Shown piece by piece: positions 1-7,096 of a stretch of 41,527 nt of DNA. The DNA comes from JBBQER01 sp038320885. Its GTDB lineage: Bacteria; Actinomycetota; Acidimicrobiia; IMCC26256; PALSA-610. The position numbers and the translations under genes were made by a program. The stretch is from positions 1 to 41,527 of the forward strand of contig JBBQER010000023.1 of the NCBI GenBank assembly GCA_038320885.1. The letters run 5' to 3'. The notes under the pieces were generated by a model. That model ran no database searches and was not told the DNA's origin. It saw only the letters and a list, made by a program, of their open reading frames with translations. Every line of letters begins with the position of its first letter. The stretch's first letter is position 1.

Positions 1-525
1 AGCAACTTTTCGGCGGAGCAGCTCGACGAGACGACCAAGATCAGCGCCGAGCGCCAGGAGGCGCGGTTCGTGAGCGTGCAGAACGAATACAGCCTGCTGC
101 GACGCGGTCCCGAACGATTCGGTGTGCTCGATGCGTGCGCGCGCAACGGCGTCGTGTTCATCCCGTACTTTCCGCTCGCGAGCGGTGTGCTGACGGGGAA
201 GTACTACCGAGACGTTGCGCCGCCCGCCGGTACCCGGCTGGCCGGCATGCCCGCGGAGCGCGTCGACAGCGCGTTGTCGCCCAAGGTGTTCGACCGCGTC
301 GAAGCGCTCGACGGCTGGGCGCGCGATCACGGCCATACGTTGCTCGAGCTCGCGATCTCCTGGCTCCTGGCTCGCCCCACGGTCGCGAGTGTCATCGCCG
401 GCGCGACCAAACCCGAACAGGTGCTCGCGAACGCGGCCGCGGCGGCGTGGCGCCTGAGCGACCTCGACCTCCGCGAGATCGACGCTTTGCTGGAGCAGGC
501 GAAAGCGAAGGGAGGGGAGTCCTAG
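1..525 (+). CDS. Aldo/keto reductase, C-terminal part (cut by window edge)
   Basis: The reading frame is open from base 1 to the TAG at 523-525, so the window starts inside the gene and the N-terminal catalytic half is missing. What remains contains VSVQNEYSLLRR, the ASGVLTGKYY strand-loop and the late SVIAGATKPEQV segment, all typical of the Kv-beta-like NADPH-dependent aldo/keto reductases (TIM barrel, cytoplasmic). The last motif forms part of the nucleotide pocket in this family. Substrate cannot be inferred. Its last four bases overlap the end of the convergent flavodoxin-like gene. A second complete member of the family lies at 26852. Confidence 0.85.
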   Translation, partial: SNFSAEQLDETTKISAERQEARFVSVQNEYSLLRRGPERFGVLDACARNGVVFIPYFPLASGVLTGKYYRDVAPPAGTRLAGMPAERVDSALSPKVFDRVEALDGWARDHGHTLLELAISWLLARPTVASVIAGATKPEQVLANAAAAAWRLSDLDLREIDALLEQAKAKGGES

Positions 526-992
526 AACATCCCCGCTTCGAGTCCGGCGGCGATGGTCGCGCCGAGCTCCCGGCATCGTTCGAGATCGCCGGGCCCGAGG
601 TCGCCGACCACCACCACCGGCGGCATCACCAGCTTCCAGCGCAGGCCGGCGACGATGCGCTCGATGCTCTGCACGGCGCCGTCGCCGTCGGTGCTGGCCT
701 TCACGAACAGCGCGTACGGCAGACCCTGGGTCTCGTCGAGCAGCGGGTAGTAGATCCGCTCGAAGAAGTCTTTGATCGCGCCCGACATGTATCCGAAGTT
801 CTCGGGTGTCCCGAGCACGATGCCGCTGCACGCGCGCACGTCGTCGATGCTCGTGTCGAACGCGCGTTGCACCTTTACGTCAACACCTTCGATGGCATCG
901 TCCTTCGCGCCGGCAACGACCGCATCGGTCATGGCCGCAGTTCCCCCGGATCGGGAGTGGAACACGACGAGTAGCCGCTTCGGGTCGGCCAC
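522..992 (-). CDS. Flavodoxin / NADPH-dependent FMN reductase-like protein
   Basis: A 156-residue single-domain protein. It opens with beta-strand RLLVVFHSRSGGTAAM, the phosphate-binding loop of flavodoxin-fold proteins (residues about 6-21), and has a second flavin-contact region GIVLGTPENFGYMSGAIKDF (about 57-76). The TPxxFGxxSG pattern is typical of WrbA/FMN-reductase-type flavodoxins rather than electron-carrier flavodoxins. It is probably a cytosolic FMN protein that reduces quinones or feeds electrons to a partner. The stop overlaps the preceding convergent gene by four bases. It reads in the same direction as the SnoaL-like gene that ends 10 bases upstream, so the two are probably co-transcribed. 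Confidence 0.75.
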   Translation of the reverse strand: MADPKRLLVVFHSRSGGTAAMTDAVVAGAKDDAIEGVDVKVQRAFDTSIDDVRACSGIVLGTPENFGYMSGAIKDFFERIYYPLLDETQGLPYALFVKASTDGDGAVQSIERIVAGLRWKLVMPPVVVVGDLGPGDLERCRELGATIAAGLEAGMF

Positions 993-1001
993 GGCGAACC
1001 G

Positions 1002-1475
1002 CTACCGCTTGTCCATGAAGCCCGACAGATCGAAGCTGAGGTGCTCGCGGACGTCGCCGACCTGGTCGACGAAGATGTGCCGGCGGTCGAATCGCCACTC
1101 GTTGCCCGCGCGCGCGAACTCGTCGCGGTAGCGGCCGGCGACGATCGGCTGGAGCGGGAGCTCCGTGGTCTGCTGGAACACGACGAAGGCCGAGCGCGCC
1201 GTGGCCGAGCCCGAGATCTCGTCGATGTCGACGATCACGTTGGTGGTGAGATGACGCGTGCGCAACGTGCCGTCGGCGTGCACGCGGTTGGTGTCCGCGT
1301 ACAGCGCGCGCACGGCTTCGGGACCTTGGATCTCGCCGTCGACGCCCTCGTTCGTGATGCGACCATTGGCGAACAGCGCGGCAATCCCGTCGAAGTCGGC
1401 CGCATCGACGCACTCCGCGTAGTGGTACATGAGGGTCGTGATCGCGTGGTGGCTCTCCCAGGTTCCCGCACTCAT
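1002..1475 (-). CDS. SnoaL/NTF2-like fold protein
   Basis: A 157-residue protein of the cone-shaped NTF2-like superfamily (SnoaL_4 type). It starts with a helix containing YAECVDAADFDGIAALFA, followed by the usual GPEAVRALYADTNR helix and RTRHLTTNVIVDID strands, and ends with WRFDRRHIFVDQVGDVREHL. Family members include small hydroxylating dioxygenase beta-like subunits, dehydratases and isomerases; the reaction here is not determined. The frame is open much further upstream, but the ATG at 1475 is chosen because GGGAG precedes it and the conserved fold begins there. It diverges from the thioesterase gene at 1509, leaving only 33 bases for both promoters. Confidence 0.7.
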   Translation of the reverse strand: MSAGTWESHHAITTLMYHYAECVDAADFDGIAALFANGRITNEGVDGEIQGPEAVRALYADTNRVHADGTLRTRHLTTNVIVDIDEISGSATARSAFVVFQQTTELPLQPIVAGRYRDEFARAGNEWRFDRRHIFVDQVGDVREHLSFDLSGFMDKR

Positions 1476-1495
1476 GGTGGCTCCCCGCTCGCGCG

Positions 1496-1501
1496 TAGCA
1501 T
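1496..1501 (+). promoter_or_regulatory. TANNNT -10 box, probable leaderless promoter
   Basis: TAGCAT lies seven bases before the GTG at 1509. In actinobacteria a -10 box at this distance puts the first transcribed base at or next to the start codon, giving an mRNA without a 5' leader. No Shine-Dalgarno sequence precedes this GTG, which supports the reading. Confidence 0.5.
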
Positions 1502-1508
1502 TGCCCGC

Positions 1509-1925
1509 GTGACCAACGTACCGAACGCAGCGCGCTTGCCTCCCGAGGACACGTTCGATGCCGTGATGGGGCTCGAGATCGACGAGCTCGTCGAGGTCGG
1601 TCGGCGCACGGCGCGTCTGGCGGTCGTACCCGGCGTATGCCAACCGATGGGCATTGTGCACGGCGGTATCTACGCGGCAATCGCCGAGTCGCTGGCGTCG
1701 AGAGGTACCGCCGACGGCGTGCTCGAGTTGGGAAAGGTGCCGCTCGGCATGTCGAACAACACGAGCTTCCTCCGACCCGTCGGCGAGGGCACCGTGCACG
1801 CCGAGGCCCGCGCGTTCCATCGGGGGCGCACGACCTGGTTGTGGGATATCGAGATGCGCAACGACGACGGAAAGCTCTGCGCGACGTCGAGGGTCACGAT
1901 CGCGGTGCGCGATCCGGTCACATGA
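1509..1925 (+). CDS. PaaI-type hotdog thioesterase
   Basis: A 138-residue hotdog-fold protein. The segment CQPMGIVHGGIYAAIAESLAS (about residues 37-57) carries the HGG signature that PaaI/YdiI acyl-CoA thioesterases use at the start of the central helix. It is followed by NNTSFLRPVGEGTVHAEA and a closing GKLCATSRVTIAV strand. It probably hydrolyses a small aromatic or medium-chain acyl-CoA in the cytoplasm. The GTG start is supported by the TAGCAT box seven bases before it and by alignment of the fold. Its TGA overlaps the ATG of the next gene in an ATGA junction, so the two are translationally coupled. Confidence 0.75.
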   Translation: MTNVPNAARLPPEDTFDAVMGLEIDELVEVGRRTARLAVVPGVCQPMGIVHGGIYAAIAESLASRGTADGVLELGKVPLGMSNNTSFLRPVGEGTVHAEARAFHRGRTTWLWDIEMRNDDGKLCATSRVTIAVRDPVT

Positions 1926-2659
1926 AGACGACATTCGGGTTCTTCTCGTTCACCGAGATCACCGATCCGGCCGAGCATCGCGCGTACAACGAGTGGCACC
2001 AGCTCGACCATCTGCCCGAGCAGTTTCCGCTTCCGGGGGTGGTCTACGGGCAGCGATGGGTCTCGACGCCGGCGTGCCGGGCGGCGCGGGCGCTGAGCGA
2101 CGAGTCGCTCGACCCGATCCACTATCTCACCTGTTACCTCATGGCCGACCCGATCGAGCACACCCTCGACGACTTCTTCGAGCTCGGTGCGCAATTGCAC
2201 GACCTCGATCGTTTTCATCGTCACCGGCGCGCGCATCTCACCGGGCCGTTTCGCATCATCGACGCGACGGCCGCGCCCCGCGTGCTCGTGTCGGCGGCCG
2301 CGGTGCCGTTCCGGGCGCATCGAGGTCTCTACGTGATCGTCGAAGAGCACCGCGAGAGTGACGCACTCCTCGACTATCAGCGTTGGCTGGTGACCGACCA
2401 CGAGCCCGCCCTCCTCTCCGTGCCGGGTGTCGCGGGGATCTGGACGTTCGCGAGCTCGGAGACGTTGGCTTCGCCGCGTTGGTCCGCGGGGGCGCGTCGT
2501 ATCACGATGTGCTGGCTCGACGATGATCCGCTCGACGTCGCGGTGCGCGTCGCTCCGCTCGAGACGCAGCGCCGCGATCGGTTCGATGCCACGTCGCATG
2601 TGACCTTTGCCGGCCCGTTCGAGACGATTACCCCGTGGGAATGGGACTGGTTCGAGTGA
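1922..2659 (+). CDS. Two-repeat dimeric alpha/beta-barrel-like protein (EthD/Dabb-like), function unknown
   Basis: A 245-residue protein with two similar halves. The first has AYNEWHQLDHLPEQFPLPGV (about 19-38), the second DYQRWLVTDHEPALLSVPGV (about 154-173). The W..xDH.P......PGV pattern recurs in both and resembles single-domain ferredoxin-like proteins that normally dimerise (EthD, ABM, Dabb groups), so this looks like a fused dimer in one chain. The conserved His in each half may be catalytic or ligand binding. It is coupled to the upstream thioesterase by ATGA, which suggests a joint role on an acyl-CoA or aromatic intermediate. I do not recognise a named family with certainty. Confidence 0.6.
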   Translation: MKTTFGFFSFTEITDPAEHRAYNEWHQLDHLPEQFPLPGVVYGQRWVSTPACRAARALSDESLDPIHYLTCYLMADPIEHTLDDFFELGAQLHDLDRFHRHRRAHLTGPFRIIDATAAPRVLVSAAAVPFRAHRGLYVIVEEHRESDALLDYQRWLVTDHEPALLSVPGVAGIWTFASSETLASPRWSAGARRITMCWLDDDPLDVAVRVAPLETQRRDRFDATSHVTFAGPFETITPWEWDWFE

Positions 2660-2690
2660 ACCCGTTGCGCGGGAGGGCCGTATCCCGGGG

Positions 2691-3293
2691 ATGACCGGTC
2701 GGATTCCGAACGGACGCGCGCGTCTCCTCGTCGCGGTGACCACCGGCGCGCTCGCCGCGGTGTTGTTCGTCGCCTGCGGCGGCTCGAGTGGCTCGGGCTC
2801 GGGCTCGGCGGACCGCACGACGACGATCCCGACGACCACGACCGCACCGCTGCCCGACGTCGTGCCGAAGCCGAACGACTTCGTGAACATCAACCGGATG
2901 AAGCGCGTCGGCGATCACTTCATCGGGAGTCTCAACGGCCATCTCGACGCGGCGCTCGCGGTCGCGCGCCAGCCGAAGGGCGGCGTGTATCCGGTCGGGA
3001 CCGTGATCCAGCTGATCCCGACCGAGGCCATGGTGAAGCGACACGAGGGCTACAGCGCCGCGACCGGCGACTGGGAGTTCTTCTCCCTGAACGTCTCACC
3101 AACCGGTACCCAGATCGTGAGCTCCGGCACCAAAGTCAAGAACTTCCTCGGCGGAGATTGCGCGTCGTGCCACGTCGCGGCCAGGAAGAACTTCGACTTC
3201 GTGTGCGAGAAGGGGCACGGCTGCGCACCGCTCGGCGTGACCGGCTCACTCATTGCGACGATCCAGAAGGGCGATCCCCGCCCGAAGCAGTGA
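2691..3293 (+). CDS. Cytochrome P460-like c-type haem lipoprotein
   Basis: A 200-residue exported protein. Residues 1-29 form a lipoprotein signal ending in LFVAC (Cys29), followed by a Ser/Gly/Thr-rich linker to about residue 55. The globular part matches cytochrome P460-like proteins: PVGTVIQLIPTEAMVKR (about 101-117), ATGDWEFFSLNVS (about 124-136), then GGDCASCHVAARKNFDFVC with a CxxCH haem-attachment motif at 157-161. Family members oxidise hydroxylamine or act in NO detoxification, but many are uncharacterised; the crosslinking lysine that defines P460 chemistry cannot be assigned by eye. Acts outside the membrane, anchored by lipid. The ATG at 2691 is preceded by GGGAGGG. Its end lies in a stem-loop shared with the convergent FadD gene. 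Confidence 0.75.
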   Translation: MTGRIPNGRARLLVAVTTGALAAVLFVACGGSSGSGSGSADRTTTIPTTTTAPLPDVVPKPNDFVNINRMKRVGDHFIGSLNGHLDAALAVARQPKGGVYPVGTVIQLIPTEAMVKRHEGYSAATGDWEFFSLNVSPTGTQIVSSGTKVKNFLGGDCASCHVAARKNFDFVCEKGHGCAPLGVTGSLIATIQKGDPRPKQ

Positions 3294-3317
3294 TCGCTCG
3301 CGTTACGCGCCGATCAC
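3290..3317. terminator. Stem-loop overlapping both stop codons of convergent genes
   Basis: GTGATCG (3290-3296) pairs perfectly with CGATCAC (3311-3317), and inside it CGCG (3299-3302) pairs with CGCG (3306-3309) around a TTA loop. The hairpin includes the TGA of the P460-like gene and the stop codon of the FadD gene, with only nine bases between the two coding ends. There is no T tract, so it would be a GC-rich bidirectional terminator or 3'-end stabiliser rather than a classical intrinsic terminator. Confidence 0.5.
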
Positions 3318-4919
3318 GGAACGTGCCCAGCCGTAGTCGGGCTTGCCGGCCGGGGTGCGCGCGATCTCGTCGACCACATGCAGCGCTCGCGGAACCTTGT
3401 AGCCCGCGAGATGCCCCCGGCAATGCGCTTGCAACGTCTCGAGATTGGGCGGGGCGCGCTCGGAGATCACCGCGACGATCGCGATTACCCGCTGCCCGAA
3501 CCGGTCGTCGGGTGCGCCGAGCACGACCGCGTCGGCCACATCGGGGTGCACTTTCAGGACCGCCTCGACCTCCTCGGGGTACACCTTCTCGCCGCCGGTG
3601 TTGATGCAGAGCGAGCCGCGGCCGAGCAGATAGACGGTGCCGTCGGCGTCGATCATCGCCATGTCGCCCGGCAACGACCAGCGCGCGCCGTCGATCTCCA
3701 CGAACGTCCGGGCACTGCGTTCCGGATCCTTGTGGTACCCGAGCGGAACGCGCCCTCGCGTCGCGAGCCGACCGACTACCCCGCTCCCGGGAGCCACCGG
3801 CCGCAGGTCGTCGTCGACGACGATCGTCTCGGCCTTCGCGGCGAAGGTCAGCGACGCCGACGGGCCGCCGCCGCGGGTCGTGAGCGCCACCGCTTGCGCG
3901 GGTGATTCCGACGAACCGATGCCTTCGACGATCGCGAGCACCGACGGCAGCGCGGCCATCAACCCGTCCTTCACCTCGCCCGACATGATGCTTCCGCCGG
4001 ATCCGAGCAGCCGCAACGACGACAGGTCCCAACGATCGGGTTCGGCAGTGACCGCATCGAGCATCGGACGCGCGCTCGCGTCGCCCACCAGATTGCACGC
4101 GCTGACGCGTTCGCGTTCGAGCAGGTCGAGGACTCGTTCCATGTCGACGTGGGGTTCGCCGTAGAGCACGACCTTGCCGCCACCGAGGAGCGTTCCGAGC
4201 GCGGACCATTGGCCGCTGGCGTGCATCAACGGTCCGAGCGCGAGCGACACGAACTGTTCCACGCTCGTGTCGCCCGGCGGCAGAAACGCGCGCAGCCGTT
4301 GCGCGGGATTGTCCAGCACCGATGCCGCGATCTGCTCGGGTGCATAGATCGGCGGCCCGCCGGGGTTGCCGCTGCCGAGGCCGCCGAAGAACATGTCTTC
4401 CTGGCGCCAGACAACGCCTTTCGGTCGGCCCGTCGTCCCGCCGGTGTAGAGCACGTAGCGGTCATCCGCGGAGCGGGGCCCGAGATCGCGCCCCGTCGAT
4501 CCCGATTGCACCAGCTGTTCGTACTCGGGCGCACCCGCGACCACGACGAGCTTCAGGGCGGGAGATCGAACTGCGTCGACGTGCGCCGCGGTGTCTTCGT
4601 CGTGGAACAGGGCGACGAGGTCGGCGTCGTCGCAGAGATAACCCAGCTCGTCGGCGACGTAGCGGTAGTTGACGTTGATCGGGACCGCGCGCGCCTTGTA
4701 GCAAGCGAGCATCGATTCCACGTGCGCGACCGAGTTGCGCAGGTACAGACCCACGTGATCACCGACCTCGACTCCGGCGTCGCGCAGGGAATGCGCGAGG
4801 CGGGTCGCGCGTTCGTCGAGCTCGGAATAGGTCCGGCGCTCGTCTCCGCACACGACTGCTTCGCGCGCGGGCACCGCGTCGGCCACGCACTCCAACAGGT
4901 CGGCGATGTTGAACTCCAC
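3303..4919 (-). CDS. Acyl-CoA synthetase, FadD19-like (AMP-forming)
   Basis: A 538-residue adenylate-forming ligase that would activate a carboxylic acid to its CoA thioester using ATP. Motifs: phosphate loop YTGGTTGRPKG (158-168), GIGSSESPAQ, hinge/A8 region LGRGSLCINTGGEKVYPEEVE, and the C-terminal catalytic lysine in TPAGKPDYGW (Lys526). The start NIADLLECVADAVPAREA and the segment INVNYRYVADELGYL closely resemble FadD19, the mycobacterial ligase for C26 cholesterol side-chain acids, so a steroid or branched long-chain acid is the likely substrate class, but this is similarity from memory. GTG start at 4919. Diverges from the Rieske oxygenase gene across 59 bases. Confidence 0.8.
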   Translation of the reverse strand: MEFNIADLLECVADAVPAREAVVCGDERRTYSELDERATRLAHSLRDAGVEVGDHVGLYLRNSVAHVESMLACYKARAVPINVNYRYVADELGYLCDDADLVALFHDEDTAAHVDAVRSPALKLVVVAGAPEYEQLVQSGSTGRDLGPRSADDRYVLYTGGTTGRPKGVVWRQEDMFFGGLGSGNPGGPPIYAPEQIAASVLDNPAQRLRAFLPPGDTSVEQFVSLALGPLMHASGQWSALGTLLGGGKVVLYGEPHVDMERVLDLLERERVSACNLVGDASARPMLDAVTAEPDRWDLSSLRLLGSGGSIMSGEVKDGLMAALPSVLAIVEGIGSSESPAQAVALTTRGGGPSASLTFAAKAETIVVDDDLRPVAPGSGVVGRLATRGRVPLGYHKDPERSARTFVEIDGARWSLPGDMAMIDADGTVYLLGRGSLCINTGGEKVYPEEVEAVLKVHPDVADAVVLGAPDDRFGQRVIAIVAVISERAPPNLETLQAHCRGHLAGYKVPRALHVVDEIARTPAGKPDYGWARSVIGA

Positions 4920-4978
4920 GCGTGCTGCTTCCGGGACGTTCGTCGGCCGGCGGTGTGCCGCTACAGTCCGATTCTGGC

Positions 4979-6295
4979 ATGACGGCCCGCGACCGATTCC
5001 TCGACCGATGTCTTGTGCGTCCCGACGGCTTCCTGCCGAAGGAGCGCTACACGACCGACGAGTTCGCCGAGCTGGAGCTCGAGCGGCTCTGGCCGCGCGT
5101 CTGGCAGATCGCCGGTCGTGAGGAGGAGTTGGAACGGCCCGGTGCCTTCTTCGAGTACTCGATCGGCGACGACTCGATCGTCGTGGTGCGGACCGAGACC
5201 GGGACGATCACCGGATTCCACAACGCCTGCCTGCACCGGGGCACGCGGCTCGCCGATGGCTGTGGCGTGTTCTCGGATGGTGCGATCCGTTGCCCGTACC
5301 ACGCGTGGACCTACGCGCTCGACGGCCGGCTCGCGCACGTTCCCGATCGGGAGGAGTTCGGCGATCTCCCCGACGACCTCGCGCTCCGTCCGCTGCGGGT
5401 CGAGTGTTGGGGCGGCTTCGTGTTCGTCAACATGGATCTCGACGCGGAGCCGCTGCTCGAGTTCCTCGATCCGCTGCCGACGCTGCTCGCTCCCTACCGC
5501 TTCGACGAGCTCCGGTTTCGCACGTACCGCAGCACGATCATCGCCGCGAATTGGAAGGCGGTGGTCGACGCGTTCAACGAGAGCTACCACGTGCAGGGTT
5601 TGCACGAGCAGATCCTGCCCTGGACCGACGACACGAGCATCGCCTACGAGCAGTTCGAGCGGCACTCGCACTACGGGCGCTTGCCCGGCGCGCGGCGCGA
5701 GCTGCGGCCGAGCCCCCGCCTCGGGCTGCGTCCCGACCAGTACGACGAGGGCGAGATCCTCGGGGCGCTCGTCGCCGGTCTGGGTGGTGCCTTCCTCGGT
5801 GAAGAGCGCGCCGCGGTGGACGAATTGCGCGCGTCGGGACCGCCGCCCGAGGCATCTCTCCTCGGTGCGTACCAGGAGCGCCGGATGACGTTGCTTGCCG
5901 AGCGCGGGTTCGACGTATCCGGTTTCACGCCCGACCTGATGACGAGCGCCGACGACATCTTCTGGTTCCCCAACCTGGTGGGCCCCGTGTATCCCGGGAG
6001 CGCGCTCCTGTTCCGAGTGCGTCCGAACGGTCGCGATCCGAACTCCGCGATCAAGGACACGTGGGTGCTCGAGTGGCCGCGTCCCGGCACGACGTGGCAG
6101 ATGCCCGAGCGGCGGTTCTACGCCGACTGGCGCGAGCGCAAGTGGGGCGAGATCACGGAGCAGGACTACACCAATCTCGCCAACGTGCAACGCGGCATGC
6201 GATCGCGCGGCTTCGAGGGCTCGCGGCTCGCGGCGAAGCAGGAGAGCAACGTGCTGCACATGCACCAAGTCGTGGATCGCTATCTGGCTGGGTAA
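4979..6295 (+). CDS. Rieske-type ring-hydroxylating oxygenase, alpha subunit
   Basis: A 438-residue oxygenase component. The N-terminal Rieske domain binds a [2Fe-2S] cluster through Cys84-x-His86 (NACLHRGTR) and Cys105-x2-His108 (CPYHAW). The catalytic domain has NWKAVVDAFNESYHVQGLHE (191-210), with His204 and His209 as two ligands of the mononuclear iron. It would hydroxylate an aromatic or alicyclic substrate with O2 and electrons from a separate reductase; no reductase, ferredoxin or beta subunit is adjacent. It is longer than a typical KshA (about 380 residues), so it is probably not the steroid 9-alpha-hydroxylase. ATG at 4979 chosen; the frame is open further upstream but without family similarity. 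Confidence 0.85.
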   Translation: MTARDRFLDRCLVRPDGFLPKERYTTDEFAELELERLWPRVWQIAGREEELERPGAFFEYSIGDDSIVVVRTETGTITGFHNACLHRGTRLADGCGVFSDGAIRCPYHAWTYALDGRLAHVPDREEFGDLPDDLALRPLRVECWGGFVFVNMDLDAEPLLEFLDPLPTLLAPYRFDELRFRTYRSTIIAANWKAVVDAFNESYHVQGLHEQILPWTDDTSIAYEQFERHSHYGRLPGARRELRPSPRLGLRPDQYDEGEILGALVAGLGGAFLGEERAAVDELRASGPPPEASLLGAYQERRMTLLAERGFDVSGFTPDLMTSADDIFWFPNLVGPVYPGSALLFRVRPNGRDPNSAIKDTWVLEWPRPGTTWQMPERRFYADWRERKWGEITEQDYTNLANVQRGMRSRGFEGSRLAAKQESNVLHMHQVVDRYLAG

Positions 6296-6302
6296 TTCCG
6301 CA

Positions 6303-6308
6303 TACTCT
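6303..6308 (+). promoter_or_regulatory. Candidate -10 box TACTCT upstream of lipoprotein gene
   Basis: TACTCT fits the actinobacterial TANNNT -10 form and lies 26 bases before the ATG at 6335. Unlike many starts in this window, this one has a leader with a good ribosome site (GGGGAGA just before the ATG). I see no convincing -35 element. Confidence 0.35.
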
Positions 6309-6334
6309 CCCGACGAAACGGGCACAGGGGAGAC

Positions 6335-7096
6335 ATGAGTAGGACGAGAACGCGCAGCCTCGGTTCGGTGGTCCTGGCGGTGACGCTCGTGTTCGCAGCC
6401 GGCTGTGGGAGCTCGTCGAAGACGAGCACCGCGCCGAACACGCCCGAGCAGCGGAAGTTCGACAAGGCGCTCGGGAAGCAGGCCGTGCTGAAGCTCGCCG
6501 ACCTCCCGGTGGGTTACAAAGCGACTCCGCACAAGAACGATCCGTCTACCGCCACGCCGGAGTCCGCCGTGCGGGAGTTTGCGTCGTGTGCGCATGTTCC
6601 GAAAGCAAGGGTGGCCTCGTTGTTGAACGGCAAGGCCGATCCGAAGGAGGTAGAAGTCGACTCGTCCGACTTTGCCAACAAGGACGTGCAAACGGGGTAT
6701 TCAACGACCTTCGAGAACAGCGTCGACCTCGAGCGCTCGTCGAAGGATGTCACCGGGCCATTCGACACCTTCACGGCCAGGACGGCGCATCCGTGTTGGA
6801 AGGAGCTCTTCCACGCAATATTCGAAGACTCTGCCGACCCGGGCACCGCGATTCGGAATGTCGCGGTCACGCCGATCTCGACTGGGAAGATCGCCGACAA
6901 GTCGGCAGGACTCGCCGTTCGTCTGACGGTCGTGGGAAAGGCGCGGTCCGTGAACGCGTACATCGACGTCTACCTCGTATGCAGTGGGCGGGCCGGGATC
7001 TCGCTGGTGGCGACCGGGATCGGTGAACGAGCAGACTCGTCACTCGCGTTGTCGTTGGTCCAGACCGTCGCGGACCGCCTGAAGGGCACGACCTAA
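6335..7096 (+). CDS. Putative secreted lipoprotein, function unknown
   Basis: A 253-residue protein. Residues 1-24 form a signal peptide with basic start MSRTRTR, a hydrophobic stretch and the lipobox VFAAGC, followed by a Ser/Thr-rich linker. Two cysteines (FASCAHV and HPCWKELF) could form a disulfide, and a third pair may be completed by YLVCSG. The rest reads as alternating strands with ADLPVGYKA and a C-terminal SLVQTVADRLKG helix, a layout seen in actinobacterial surface lipoproteins of unknown role. A clear ribosome site precedes the ATG. The stop overlaps the end of the convergent FadD gene by four bases (7093-7096). Confidence 0.7.
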   Translation: MSRTRTRSLGSVVLAVTLVFAAGCGSSSKTSTAPNTPEQRKFDKALGKQAVLKLADLPVGYKATPHKNDPSTATPESAVREFASCAHVPKARVASLLNGKADPKEVEVDSSDFANKDVQTGYSTTFENSVDLERSSKDVTGPFDTFTARTAHPCWKELFHAIFEDSADPGTAIRNVAVTPISTGKIADKSAGLAVRLTVVGKARSVNAYIDVYLVCSGRAGISLVATGIGERADSSLALSLVQTVADRLKGTT

